Part shown: piece by piece, positions 36,043 through 46,344 of the stretch
How positions within the stretch are numbered: the stretch's first letter is position 1
Layout of the letters: each line of letters starts with the position of its first letter
Source of the DNA: Pontibacter sp. SGAir0037
GTDB taxonomy: Bacteria; Bacteroidota; Bacteroidia; Cytophagales; Hymenobacteraceae
Length of the DNA: 64,000 nucleotides
Reading direction: 5' to 3'
NCBI RefSeq assembly: GCF_005491705.1
Contig: NZ_CP028092.1
Location: 4,836,001 to 4,900,000, forward strand
Program-made: the position numbers and the translations under genes
Notes under the pieces: model-generated
Told to the model about the DNA's origin: nothing
Database searches by the model: none
Seen by the model: only the letters and a program-made list of their open reading frames with translations

Positions 36043-39000
36043 GCACTACTAGGTGCCTGTGCCTTGATGAAACATAACAGCCTTACAAGTAAATAACATT
36101 TTACCGTGGACATGAAAAAGATACTGATTGCAGCGGTCGCCGTGCTGCCAAACGCGGGGGCGTGGCGTTGCTCTCTACCTGCTAAAACGGGCTGTCGGGC
36201 TATGATTTTGCCTTCCTGTAGAAGGCAATGTATACTTGTTGCGCTTATCTGCCTTCGCCTTGTATGCGGGGTGCATGGCCAAACAGCCCCCGGCTCGCTG
36301 AACCCGAGCCTGGAGAAGGTCTTCCCGCCGTCCCCGAACGCGGCAGCCCTGGGCAAGTTCGGCAATGTGCCGGTGGGGCTCTCGACGGGCATTCCGCGGG
36401 TGAGCGTGCCGATCTACTCCTACTCTGGAGCGACCAACGGGCTGAGCCTGTCGGTCTCGCTGGACTACCATGCGGGCGGGGTGAAGGTGGACGAGGTGGC
36501 CTCGAGTGTGGGAATAGGCTGGGCGCTGAATGCAGGCGGTGTGGTGAGCCGGGTGATGCGCGGCATCCCCGACGAGGTACCTACATACGGCTTCATGGCC
36601 TACACGCCGCCCCAACAAGAAGAAGCGGGTAATAACCCCTTCGACATCAGCGCCAGGCCCTACAACCTTATCTACACGAACACCTATGACAGCCAGGGGG
36701 ACCTGTTCAGCTACAGCTTCGGCGGGCGGAGCGGCAAGTTCTCCTACGGCAGGCAGGGAGATCTGCTCATCCACAACCTCGACCAGCTCAAGATTGAGAA
36801 CACCATGATTCATAGTGGGGCAGATCGTCGGATCAACAGCTTTACCATCACCGACGACAACGGCTATAAATACGTGTTTGATGCGGTGGAGAAAACAACT
36901 GATAGTGGTGCCAATACTGTCTTCGGCGTATACACCTCCTCTTGGTATTTGACCGAGATCGCCACGCCTTCGGGCAAGGACAAAATTGTGCTGGAGTATG
37001 AAGATACTACCATCCCAGCCTATAGCATCGGCCAGACGCTTACGGATGTTATTGGCATTTTCCCTAGGGCGGATAAACCTGGATCACCGGCATCAATCAG
37101 CTATAACAGCATAAGCGGCAAGCGGTTGAAGCGGATCATCTTCCCAGACGGGGTGGAGATGAGCTACAGCTATAAGGCAGAGAGCAGGACGGACCTTGTG
37201 GGCGACCGCCTGCTGGATAAGATCACGATCACGGACGCTGGCGGGGCCAGGCGGGGCTTCCGGCTGGTGCAGGACTACTCGACCAACCGGGCCACACTCC
37301 GGCAGGTGATCCCCTTCAGCGGGGCCTCGGAGGCGGAGAGCAAGCCCTACGCCTTCGAGTACCACTGGCGTCCGCTTCCCGACAGGATGAGCTGGATGAA
37401 GGATCACTGGGGCTACTATAACAGCAACACGGGGTCTTTGATCCCGGAGGAGATCTACCCGTGGCCTGAGAGGAAGGCTTCAAACTACAAGCTCCTGGGT
37501 GGCAACCGGGACACGGACCCGGAGCGGGTCAAGGCGGGCTCGCTCACGAAGATGAGCTACCCGACCGGCGGCTACACGGTCTTTGAGCTGGAGGCCAACC
37601 AGGCCCAGGACAACTGGCTGGACCAGAGCTTCACCTACACGGTGCAGCAGCCCCCCTACACGGACAAGAACACCTCGGTGTACCTGTCAAGCGGGAGTTC
37701 CGCTGTAGCGCAAGTCTCCTTCAGCGGCCAGCCCAACACCACAACCAACTTCGAGTTCGAGATCCCGGGCTACGGCTCCTGCCCCTACGGGGGCTGCAGC
37801 GTCGTCGCCGAGATCCGCGCCCCGGGCAGCCCTAGCTATCAATACGTCCAGAAGGTGATCCCCTACTCGGGGACGGGAACACGATCTACTACACTTTCAG
37901 CCTGCTCAACATGGTGCAGGGGACGCATACGGTCACCTTCTACACGACGGGGGGGCTGCAGTTTGAGAACTACGTGCAGGTCAAGTGGCGAGAGGTGAAC
38001 GCGGGGACGAGCTCGACTGTGACGCTCAGGCACCTGCAGCCCTGGGTGGGTGGCTTGCGTGCTAAGAAGCTGACAGACTACGACGGGATATCTACTACGC
38101 CCGCCAGGGTGCGGGAGTACGCCTATGTGCTGGAGGACGGGGTAACCTCCTCCGGAGCCCTGGGCGCCTACCCCACCTACACCCACAGGGTACACTATGA
38201 TTGGAGAAGCACAAATGGAGGCACTTTAACAGATAAAGATAACCCCAACAACCCTGAACCCGAAGAATTTTACCATGGTAATTTCAGTCCCAACTCCATT
38301 GTACGCTCCAGTTCGGCTGTTTTTGACATTGCCTATTCCAACGGTAGCCCTGTGACCTACAGGCGCGTGGTGGAGCGTGAAACGCAGGGGGGGCAGGACA
38401 ACGGTCGGACGGAGAGCTACTTCACTTCTTTTGCCGACCACCCGCCGAGCTACAATTCCACCTTTCCCTACACGACCCCGATCATCAACGAGAGTCAGCT
38501 GGGGCTTCTGAAAAGGGAGCTGGTCTACAGCCGGGAGAACGCACTGCTGAAAGAGACGGTGAACGAGTACCAGTTCTCCAAGGATGAGAGCTACCACCAG
38601 GATGCCGTGCGCATGGAGCGCTTCCGCTCCATTTCCCTGGCCCCCGTCAAGTACTTCTACCTTGGAGCAGATAGTGATGTAGAGAATTCATTTTGGGTAA
38701 AACAGTCTCCAGACCCGATCTACTTTCTAAAGTCGGACTTCTACCCTGTGACGGGCCGGACGGACCTGGTGAAGAGCACGGTGCAGGAGTACAGCAGGCA
38801 GGGCACGTCGACGGTGTCTTACAAGACGGAGACGCGCCACGAGTACGACGCGGCGACGCGCTTCCTGCGCAGGAGCAGCTTTGTGGGAAGCCGGGGAGAG
38901 ACGCAGTCGCGGGAGCTCAAGTACCCGCAGGACCTGGTGGCCTCGACGGGGGGCGCTTCTAGTGTGTACGGGCAGATGGTGGCGGCCAACATCCTGCGGC

Positions 39001-39593
39001 CGGTGGTGGAGGAGCGTCAGACGGTGGCCGAGGGGCAGGATGTCCGCCACCTGGTGACGGTGAGGACCAACTACCACCGCCCGTTTGCGGGTCAGGGCGT
39101 GTTCGTTCCGCAGACGGTGGAGACGCAGAGCCTGGGCAACGAACCGGAGGTTCGCCTGCGCTACCACGGCTACGACGATCGTGGCAAGCCTAAAACAGTT
39201 TCTAAGGAGGGGGACGTTCAGCTGACCTACATCTGGGGCTACAACCACTCGCTTCCTGTTGCCCAGGTGGAGAACGCCTCCTACGAGGCGGTTCGGGACG
39301 CCCTGGGCGGGGAGGCGGCGGTGTCGCTGATCGCCTCGTCGGCCACGCTCACGGCCGCCCAGCAGGCGCAGCTCAACGGGCTGCGGTCGCAGCTGCCGCA
39401 GGCGCAGGTGACCACCTACACCTACAGCCCCTCTGCCGGGGTGACGAGCGTGACGGACGCGCGGGGGCAGTCCACCCACTACGAGTACGACGGGATGGGG
39501 AGGCTTCGCCTGATTAGGGACCACCGCCAGAACATCCTCAAGGCCTTCTGCTACAGCTACGCCGGGGAGCTTATCTCCTGCGACACCCCTTAG
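32726..39593 (+). repeat. Tandem 3.3-kb duplication of the RHS-like gene
   Basis: Segment 32726-36042 is repeated at 36279-39593. Long blocks are identical or nearly so (for example the last 850 bp), separated by short, clearly different patches (about 33310-33550, 33880-33950, 34650-34750, 35060-35170 in copy A). This mosaic suggests duplication with later gene conversion. Confidence 0.85.
36112..39593 (+). pseudogene. Exported YD/RHS-like repeat protein, copy B, frameshifted
   Basis: Second tandem copy of the preceding gene. Repair of one frameshift would give about 1130-1160 residues. The break is in a G run at about 37868-37872: copy A reads TCGGGGGATGGG where copy B reads TCGGGGACGGG, one G short. 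The upstream part stops at 37998 in the wrong frame; the correct frame resumes and runs to 39593 with the same SYAGELISCDTP ending. ATG 36112 is possible, but ATG 36202 gives a better signal peptide (MILPSCRRQCILVALICL). The frameshift may be real, a phase-variable tract, or a sequencing error. Confidence 0.75.
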
Positions 39594-39653
39594 CCTAAGG
39601 CCTATCTACCAATGATACACCGATTTTCCCACAACCATAACCACTGAGCCAGC

Positions 39654-41057
39654 ATGCTACGCGTCTTGATTCTATTCTTCTCCCTGGCCCTGTTGGCCTC
39701 GGGAGCAAAGGCACAGGAGGGAAGCCCCCCTCTCAGGGAGGCGGCGAGCCCGCCTGCCAAGCTCTGGCGCTCGCTGGAGCGGAAGAGTGGTCAGGCGGAG
39801 GAGCGGCTGGCCCGGCAGACCCGGCGCTACCTGGACAGGGTGGCCCGCCGGGAGGAGCGGCTCCGAAAGCGGCTGCTGCGGGAGGACTCGCTGCGGGCCC
39901 GGGAGCTTTTCCCAGGCGATGCCGCGGCGCGCTACCGCAGGCTGGCCGAGACGCCCGCCGGAAGCGATCCCTATGCCAGGGTTTACACGGGTCACCTCGA
40001 CTCGCTGACGACCGCGCTGCGGTTCTTGGAGGAGGGCGGTGTTTCCGGTACAGCGCAGGCCCAGGCACTCTCCTCCCTGGAGGCCCTCCAGGAGCGGCTC
40101 GACCGCACCGACCACATACGGCAGGCGCTTGAGCAGCGGGAGCGGGAGCTGCTCGAGCGCCTGCAGGGCACGGGGCTCAGCGGCAGGCTCAAGCCCCTGC
40201 GCAAGCAGGTCTACTACTTCGGCGCCCAGGCCGACGAGCTGCAGAAAAGCGTCTCGGAGCCGGGACGGCTGGAGGCGGCCCTGCTGCGGCAACTGGCAAA
40301 GGATCCGCGGTTCCAGTCCTTCTTCCAGGCCCGCTCGCAGCTGGGGGGCATCTTCAACCTGCAGGGGACTGGCCCTGAGGCCGCCAAGCCGGGGATACAG
40401 ACGCTAACCTCTGTTGGGGAGGCGCTCCGAGACCGCTTCGGGGAGGCGGGCGGCGACTTGCTGGAGCCTTTCCGGGAGACCCAGGAGCGCCTGGGCTCCC
40501 TGCTGGGCCAGGGCGGGGGCATCGGCCCCTCCGAGGCGGAGGCCCACGGCTTCAGGCCGAACGGACAGCGGGCAAGGCCCTTGCTCCAGCGCCTCGAGTA
40601 CGGCTTCAACGTGCAGTCGCAGGGCGCCCGCCATGCCCTGCCCGCCTCCAGCGAGCTGGGGGGGTGGCTGGGCTACCGGCTGCACGACAGGGCCAGTGCG
40701 GGCCTGGGGGCCTCCTATCGGCTGGGCTGGGGCAGCGGCATCCGGGACCTGCGCCTGAGCCACCAGGGGCTGGGGCTCCGCACCTACGGCGAGTACCGCC
40801 TGGGCGGCCGCTACCTGGCCTACGCGGGCTACGAGCTCAACCACCGCCCGGGGCCCAGACGCGCGGTCCTGCCCCCTGCGGCGGGGGACACGGCGGGGGG
40901 GCGCTGGCAGCCGAGCGGCCTGGCGGGCCTGGCGGTCAAGTACCGGCTCCGGGGAAGCGCGCGGGGCAGCATGCAGCTGCTCTGGGACTTTCTCAGCTAC
41001 CGGCAGGCGCCGCGCACGCAGGCCGTCCTGCTCCGGGTGGGCTACCAGCTCAGGTGA
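39654..41057 (+). CDS. Exported coiled-coil plus beta-barrel-like protein
   Basis: I do not recognise the family. The 467-residue product has a signal peptide (MLRVLILFFSLALLASGAKA), then Arg/Glu/Leu-rich helices over about 25-300 (segments such as EERLRKRLLREDSLRARELF and LEALQERLDRTDHIRQALEQ). The last 150 residues have alternating Gly/Tyr-rich strands (ELGGWLGYRLHDRASAGLGA, LRTYGEYRLGGRYLAYAGYE, ending VLLRVGYQLR), as in outer-membrane barrels. It lies between the YD-repeat shells and the RHS toxin on the same strand, so a role as the toxin's outer-membrane partner or anchor is a reasonable guess. GC content is very high, like its neighbours. Confidence 0.75.
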   Translation: MLRVLILFFSLALLASGAKAQEGSPPLREAASPPAKLWRSLERKSGQAEERLARQTRRYLDRVARREERLRKRLLREDSLRARELFPGDAAARYRRLAETPAGSDPYARVYTGHLDSLTTALRFLEEGGVSGTAQAQALSSLEALQERLDRTDHIRQALEQRERELLERLQGTGLSGRLKPLRKQVYYFGAQADELQKSVSEPGRLEAALLRQLAKDPRFQSFFQARSQLGGIFNLQGTGPEAAKPGIQTLTSVGEALRDRFGEAGGDLLEPFRETQERLGSLLGQGGGIGPSEAEAHGFRPNGQRARPLLQRLEYGFNVQSQGARHALPASSELGGWLGYRLHDRASAGLGASYRLGWGSGIRDLRLSHQGLGLRTYGEYRLGGRYLAYAGYELNHRPGPRRAVLPPAAGDTAGGRWQPSGLAGLAVKYRLRGSARGSMQLLWDFLSYRQAPRTQAVLLRVGYQLR

Positions 41058-41125
41058 AAAATCTAAAGACATCGACTCATAAGCATTCCAACAGAACATT
41101 AAAAAGGTCCCTGACCGATCCCCCT

Positions 41126-44100
41126 ATGAAACAGCGTTTACCGTACCGCCTGATTGGGCGGAAGAGCCCCCTGGGGCATGTGCTGCTATCGCTGGCCCTG
41201 CTCGTCTCCCTACACGCCAGCTCGCAGGACGCCACCGTGGTGAAGCCCGCCGCCTACCCGGCCGGCACCAAGGTCAGCCAGGTGCGGGCCTGGGAGGCCA
41301 CCGCGCCCGAGACCAACGCGGCCAACATCACCTCCACGGCCGCCGCCGAGCGCTTCCGCATGAGCACCGAGTACGTCGACGGGCTGGGCAGGCCCCTGCA
41401 GACGGTGGTCCGGCAGGGGGCGATGGCCACCGGCACGGCCGCCACAGACCTGGTGACGGCCAGGGCGTACGACGGCTTCGGCCGCGAGGCGCGGGCCTAC
41501 CTGCCCTTCGCGGCGGGGAGCACCGGGGGCAACACCGCCGTCAGCAACGGGGCCTTCAAGCTCAACCCCTTCGACCAGCAGCAGTTCTTCTACAGCGACG
41601 CCAACGCCCAGAGCCCGGTTAGGGGGCAGGGCGAGACCTTCTACTACGGCAAGACCGAGTATGAGGCGTCGCCCCTCAACCGCGTGGAGCGCACCTACGC
41701 GCCCGGCAACAGCTGGGTCAGCCAGGGCCGGGGCGTGAAGGTGAGCCACCTGCACAACAGCGCCGCAGACGCCGTGCGGCTGTGGCGGGTGAGCGATGTT
41801 ACTGGCACCTGGGGCACCTACGCAGCGGCCTCCGTGTATGCGGATAGGGAGCTCTCCAAAACGGTGACCGAGGACGAGGACGGCAGGCAGAAGGTAGAGT
41901 TCAAGGACAAGAACGGGCTGGTCGTGCTGCGGAAGGTGCAGCACACGGCCTCCAAGGACACCGGGACGGGCAGCGGGCACGCCGGCTGGCTGTGCACCTA
42001 CTACGTCTACGACGATCTGGGGCAGCTGCGGGCCGTGGTGCAGCCGAAAGCTACGGAGAGCGTTCCCGCCTCGGCGACCACGGCCTGGACGCTGACGGCG
42101 GCGCAGCTCGCCGAGCTCTGCTTCCGCTACGAGTACGACGGGCGGGGCCGGATGGTGATGAAGCAGGTGCCCGGCGCAGGCACCGTCTCCCTGGTCTACG
42201 ACAGGCGCGACAGGCTGGTGATGACCCAGGACGCGGTGCAGGCCACCGGCGCCAAGAGGTGGCTGGTGACCCTCTACGACGCGCTCAACCGGCCGGTGAA
42301 GACGGGTATCTGGACGAGCGCCAGCGACCGGGCCTTCCACAGCGCCCAGGCCATGGGGGCCGCGGCCGCGGACTACCCTTTCGCCCCAACCGCGACGCCC
42401 GCCACCAACTGGGAGCTGCTCTCCGAGACCCACTACGACGACTACAGCGGCCTCCCCGCCGGGCTCTCTTCCGCCCTGCAGGGGAGCGGCACCTTCCTCA
42501 ACGGCACCAATTTCGTGCTCACCTACAACGCCTCGCCGCTCTACGCCCAGCCGCTGGAGCGTACGCTGGCCGTGAAGGGGCTGGTGACCTGGACCCGCAG
42601 CCGGGTGCTGGGCACCTCCGCCTTCGTCTCCGCGGCCCTGCTCTACGACGAGCAGGGGCGGGTGATCCAGACCCAGACGGTGAACCACACGGGGGGCGTG
42701 GACATCGCCACCACCCAGTACGACTTCTCGGGCAAGCCGCTGCGCACGCACCTGCGGCGCCAGTTCAAAAAGGAGGCGGCCCCGCAAAGCATTGTGGAGA
42801 CCCAGGAGGCCACCCGCCACGGCTACGACGTGCTGGGGCGCCTGACGCAGGTGGAGAAGAGCATCGACGGCGGCGCCTGGAAAACGCTCTCGCGCCTGGA
42901 GTACGACGCGCTGGGCCAGCTCAAAAATAAGAAGCTGGGTATAAAGCCCGGCACCGCCTCCGACCCGCTCGAGACGCAGGCCTACGACTACAACATCCGC
43001 GGCTGGCTCCTGGGGGCCAACCGCGACTACGCCAAGCAGACCGGGAGCACGGCGGCCGCCTACTTCGGCTATGACCTAGGCTACGACAAGACCCTTGTCA
43101 AGGCCACGACCGCGACGGCCATCGGCTCCTACGCCGCCGGGCAGTTCGGGGGCAACATCGCGGGGACGGTGTGGAAGTCGACGGGGGACGACGAGGTGCG
43201 CAAGTACGACTTCAGCTACGACGGGACCGGGAGGCTGTCAGGGGCGGCCTTCAACCAGCACACCGGGGGCAGCTTCAACAAGACGGCGGGCGTGGACTAC
43301 AGCGTCAGCGGCCTTGCCTACGACGCCAACGGCAACATCCTGTCCATGACGCAGAAAGGATGGAAAGTGGGCGGCAGCGCCGACATCGACATTCTCGCCT
43401 ACAGCTACCTGTCGGGCGGCAACAGGCTGCAGGCCGTGACGGACCAAAAGAACGACGCGGCCACGAAGCTGGGAGACTTCAACTACGGCTTCAACGCCAA
43501 GTCCGGCACCGACTACGCCTACGACGCCTCGGGCAACATGACCAAGGACCTCAACAAGGGGCTGGGCAGCAGTGCGGCCGGCGGCGTTGCCTACAACCAC
43601 CTCAACCTGCCCCAGGAGCTTACCTTCCGCAAGGCCGACGGCACGGTGCGGGGCACCATCGCCTACACCTACGACGCCTCGGGGGCCAAGCTCAAGAAGA
43701 CGGTGCAGGAGAACGGGGTGACCAAGGTCACCCACTACCTGGCCGGGGCCGTGTACGAGGGCGAGGAGCTGCAGTTCATCTCCCACGAGGAGGGGCGGGT
43801 GCGCTACAAGCCGGCGCAGGGCGCCACGGCGGCGGCCTTCGTTTACGATTACTTCCTTAAGGACCACCTGGGCAACGTGCGCATGACGCTCACCGAGGAG
43901 CCGCGCACGGACCAGTACCAGGCCCTCACCTTCGAGGACGCCGGCATCGCCCAGCAGAACGAGCAGTGGCAGAACCGGCAGGGGGGCAGCATCAACGTGG
44001 CGGCCGTGCGCACCTCCACCAATTTCGGGGGCAGCGTGACCAACGCGATGGGCGTGCGGAAGGCGACCGGGGGAGTGGGCGCCGCCAAGCTGCTCAAGGT

Positions 44101-45457
44101 GATGGCCGGGGACCGGATCCAGACGCAGGTGGACTACGCCTACAGCATCCCGAGCGCCGACAACAGCGGGGCCAGCCCGCTGGGCAGCATGGTGGCCAGC
44201 GTGCTGGGCAGCCTGACGGGCACGGGCGTGGCCGGCGGGGTGATCCAGGGCAACGAGGCGCTCATCGGCCAGCAGCTGACGGGGGACGCGGGCCTGGCGG
44301 GCTTCCTCAACCCGGCCGCCAGCACCAACCCAAACAACGCGAGCCAGCAGGCGCCCAAGGCCTACCTGTGCGTGCTCTTCTTCGACGAGCAGTTCCGCTT
44401 CGACCAGGCCAGCAGCCGGGTGCTGAAGGTGGACTACCTGGCGGCGGGCACTAAAAGAACCCTGCAGCTGGTGGGATCCGCCGGGCCTGTTGCAAACAAG
44501 AGCGGGTATGCCTATGTTTACGTTGCCAACGAGGCAAACGAGCTGGTCTACTTCGACAACTTCCAGCTCACCCACGTGCGGGGGCAGCTGCTGGAGGAGT
44601 CGCACTACTACCCCTTCGGCCTGGTGCAGGCAGGCATCAGCAGCCGGGCGATCGGATCAATGGAGAACAGGTTCCAGTACAACGGAAAGGAGAAACAGGA
44701 GGAGTTTGGACTGAACTGGAACGACCACGGTTGGCGTTTTTACGACCCTCAAATTGGACGCTGGCACGTAGTTGATCCGGACAGCGAAGAAGAAGACCAA
44801 GAAAGCTGGAGCCCGTATAATTTTGTTCTCAATAACCCGATTGCACATAACGACCCGGATGGCCGTTTGCCTAACTTTGTTGTAGGAGCAATTATTGGTG
44901 CGGCTACCGATTACGGCATCCAGGTAACAGCAAACCTTATTCAGGGCCAGGATTTAGGCGATGCGCTTACGAATATTGACGGTAAATCTATTGCGGTTTC
45001 AGCCGCACTTGGGGCAGCAACTTCCGGTTTATCTGCCTTAAATGCGGGAAGAAATCTTACTACACTGGGAGCCGCCGTAAATGGGGCAAATAAAGTAAGT
45101 AAGACGGAAAGGGTTGTTGCAAAAGCTGTTGTAGCTGGCAAGAAAGTAGCTGATAAAGTCGGAGAAAACGGAAAGGTAAAGATGCCAAATGGTTCTGAAC
45201 TTCCAGCTCCTGGAAAAGGCAAAGGTTCAGTACCTCCTGGGCAGCGAGATCCAAAACGGGTAGTTACGAAATCGGAAAAACAAGAAATGTTGAACGAACG
45301 TGGAGGTAAATGTGAAGGATGTGATAAACCAGTGACAACGAAAGATGTTCAAGCGCATCATAAAAGAAGGCACGCAGATGGAGGTGGTACAACTAAAGAG
45401 AATACGGCTAATCTTTGTACAGATTGCCATAAACAGGTTCATAGATCCGGAAACTAA
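41126..45457 (+). CDS. RHS-repeat polymorphic toxin with C-terminal HNH nuclease
   Basis: A 1443-residue exported RHS protein, probably used against competing bacteria. ATG 41126 precedes a basic leader and hydrophobic signal (HVLLSLALLVSLHASS). A DUF6443-like region (VSQVRAWEATAP, then RFRMSTEYVDGLGRPLQTVV) is followed by YD repeats, and the RHS core with YYPFGLVQAGIS, FQYNGKEKQEEFGL, YDPQIGRWHVVDP and DPDGR (about 1243). The last 48 residues form an HNH nuclease: CEGC, AHHKRRHADGG, N, then CTDCH and a final His. DNA from about 44.65 kb, coding core end and tip, is much more AT-rich than the body, which suggests tip exchange. The frame is open upstream to 40664, but that part overlaps the previous gene. 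Confidence 0.92.
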   Translation: MKQRLPYRLIGRKSPLGHVLLSLALLVSLHASSQDATVVKPAAYPAGTKVSQVRAWEATAPETNAANITSTAAAERFRMSTEYVDGLGRPLQTVVRQGAMATGTAATDLVTARAYDGFGREARAYLPFAAGSTGGNTAVSNGAFKLNPFDQQQFFYSDANAQSPVRGQGETFYYGKTEYEASPLNRVERTYAPGNSWVSQGRGVKVSHLHNSAADAVRLWRVSDVTGTWGTYAAASVYADRELSKTVTEDEDGRQKVEFKDKNGLVVLRKVQHTASKDTGTGSGHAGWLCTYYVYDDLGQLRAVVQPKATESVPASATTAWTLTAAQLAELCFRYEYDGRGRMVMKQVPGAGTVSLVYDRRDRLVMTQDAVQATGAKRWLVTLYDALNRPVKTGIWTSASDRAFHSAQAMGAAAADYPFAPTATPATNWELLSETHYDDYSGLPAGLSSALQGSGTFLNGTNFVLTYNASPLYAQPLERTLAVKGLVTWTRSRVLGTSAFVSAALLYDEQGRVIQTQTVNHTGGVDIATTQYDFSGKPLRTHLRRQFKKEAAPQSIVETQEATRHGYDVLGRLTQVEKSIDGGAWKTLSRLEYDALGQLKNKKLGIKPGTASDPLETQAYDYNIRGWLLGANRDYAKQTGSTAAAYFGYDLGYDKTLVKATTATAIGSYAAGQFGGNIAGTVWKSTGDDEVRKYDFSYDGTGRLSGAAFNQHTGGSFNKTAGVDYSVSGLAYDANGNILSMTQKGWKVGGSADIDILAYSYLSGGNRLQAVTDQKNDAATKLGDFNYGFNAKSGTDYAYDASGNMTKDLNKGLGSSAAGGVAYNHLNLPQELTFRKADGTVRGTIAYTYDASGAKLKKTVQENGVTKVTHYLAGAVYEGEELQFISHEEGRVRYKPAQGATAAAFVYDYFLKDHLGNVRMTLTEEPRTDQYQALTFEDAGIAQQNEQWQNRQGGSINVAAVRTSTNFGGSVTNAMGVRKATGGVGAAKLLKVMAGDRIQTQVDYAYSIPSADNSGASPLGSMVASVLGSLTGTGVAGGVIQGNEALIGQQLTGDAGLAGFLNPAASTNPNNASQQAPKAYLCVLFFDEQFRFDQASSRVLKVDYLAAGTKRTLQLVGSAGPVANKSGYAYVYVANEANELVYFDNFQLTHVRGQLLEESHYYPFGLVQAGISSRAIGSMENRFQYNGKEKQEEFGLNWNDHGWRFYDPQIGRWHVVDPDSEEEDQESWSPYNFVLNNPIAHNDPDGRLPNFVVGAIIGAATDYGIQVTANLIQGQDLGDALTNIDGKSIAVSAALGAATSGLSALNAGRNLTTLGAAVNGANKVSKTERVVAKAVVAGKKVADKVGENGKVKMPNGSELPAPGKGKGSVPPGQRDPKRVVTKSEKQEMLNERGGKCEGCDKPVTTKDVQAHHKRRHADGGGTTKENTANLCTDCHKQVHRSGN

Positions 45458-45480
45458 CGAAAGTAGTAACACTTACAGAC

Positions 45481-46209
45481 ATGATTGAAAGATCTGATTT
45501 CTTAAAGAGAATTAAGAAAAATATTGAAAGTGATGGATACCATTTAACTTTTGTAAGTGGGGGCGCTTTGCCAAGGTTCGCTTATACAATTGGATGTAAA
45601 GAAACTTTTGGTTCAGAACTTATTTTCGCTGGTGGTGAATTTTATTCTCAAGATAATATTAGTACTGCTATTGATAATATGATTAAGGAACTCACAAAAG
45701 GGGGCGATTGGCAAAAAATGTCCTTAGGAGTAAATTCTTTAGGTTCTTTTTCGTTGTCAAAAGTTGACAAATCTTGGAGTAAATTAATAGCCTTAGGAGC
45801 TTTCGATTTTTATAATCAAGAGGATATTCATTTTTTACAGATTATACCAGACAAGCAATATAATACTCTTGATATTCCTAATATGTCAAAGGTATTTGGT
45901 ATAACTGAAGAACCAGTTTGGCAATGGTTAGTTAAAGAATGGCACTATCCGGTTCCTTATAACTCTACCGCAGTAACTAACTTAAAGGTTCTTTATGGAG
46001 AGAAAGCTACCGAAGTAATGAGATGGGAAACAGATGAATGGGAAATATTTTCGGGTGCTGGACCTGACGTGCCTAAAGAAGACATTCGTACAATACCTTT
46101 AGGTACAATATTAGGTATTGATAACAGCCTTGAAAAAGTAGTAGATTTAGAAGTTGGGAAAGGTTTATGGCGAGATATATTTGAACTTGACTGGAATAAT
46201 TGGGGATAG
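45481..46209 (+). CDS. DUF4262-like protein, putative immunity protein of the HNH toxin
   Basis: A 242-residue soluble protein encoded 23 bp after the toxin stop. The segment ALPRFAYTIGCKETFGSELIFAG (in parts, residues 29-51) matches the start of DUF4262 proteins, which often accompany polymorphic toxins. The rest is acidic, with no export signal, as expected for a cytoplasmic protector against a nuclease. It is strongly AT-rich, like the toxin tip and unlike the RHS body, so tip and immunity gene probably moved in together. The immunity role is inferred from position and family; a terminator follows. Confidence 0.75.
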   Translation: MIERSDFLKRIKKNIESDGYHLTFVSGGALPRFAYTIGCKETFGSELIFAGGEFYSQDNISTAIDNMIKELTKGGDWQKMSLGVNSLGSFSLSKVDKSWSKLIALGAFDFYNQEDIHFLQIIPDKQYNTLDIPNMSKVFGITEEPVWQWLVKEWHYPVPYNSTAVTNLKVLYGEKATEVMRWETDEWEIFSGAGPDVPKEDIRTIPLGTILGIDNSLEKVVDLEVGKGLWRDIFELDWNNWG

Positions 46210-46238
46210 GTTGCTATCTCAATGCTTCAATTAATTAG

Positions 46239-46278
46239 AAACAGAGAAGCCCGGCCAATGCGCCGGGCCTTTCTGTTT
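46239..46278 (+). terminator. Terminator after the immunity gene
   Basis: GCCCGGC (46249-46255) pairs with GCCGGGC (46262-46268), extended outward by AAACAG...CTGTTT. T-rich 3-prime side. Confidence 0.75.
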
Positions 46279-46344
46279 CGGGCTGTTTTCGGGAAAAGAG
46301 GCCGAAAACGGTATAGAAATTATTAAAAAAGTAAATTACTGGAA

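Noticed and set aside
40664..41125. Upstream extension of the RHS toxin frame
   Set aside because: It overlaps the previous gene and is low-complexity; ATG 41126 gives a signal sequence and the DUF6443-like start.
41210..44605. Large minus-strand open frames (536 and 455 codons) opposite the RHS toxin
   Set aside because: Gly/Val/Arg/His-rich antisense products of GC-rich coding DNA, with no motif.
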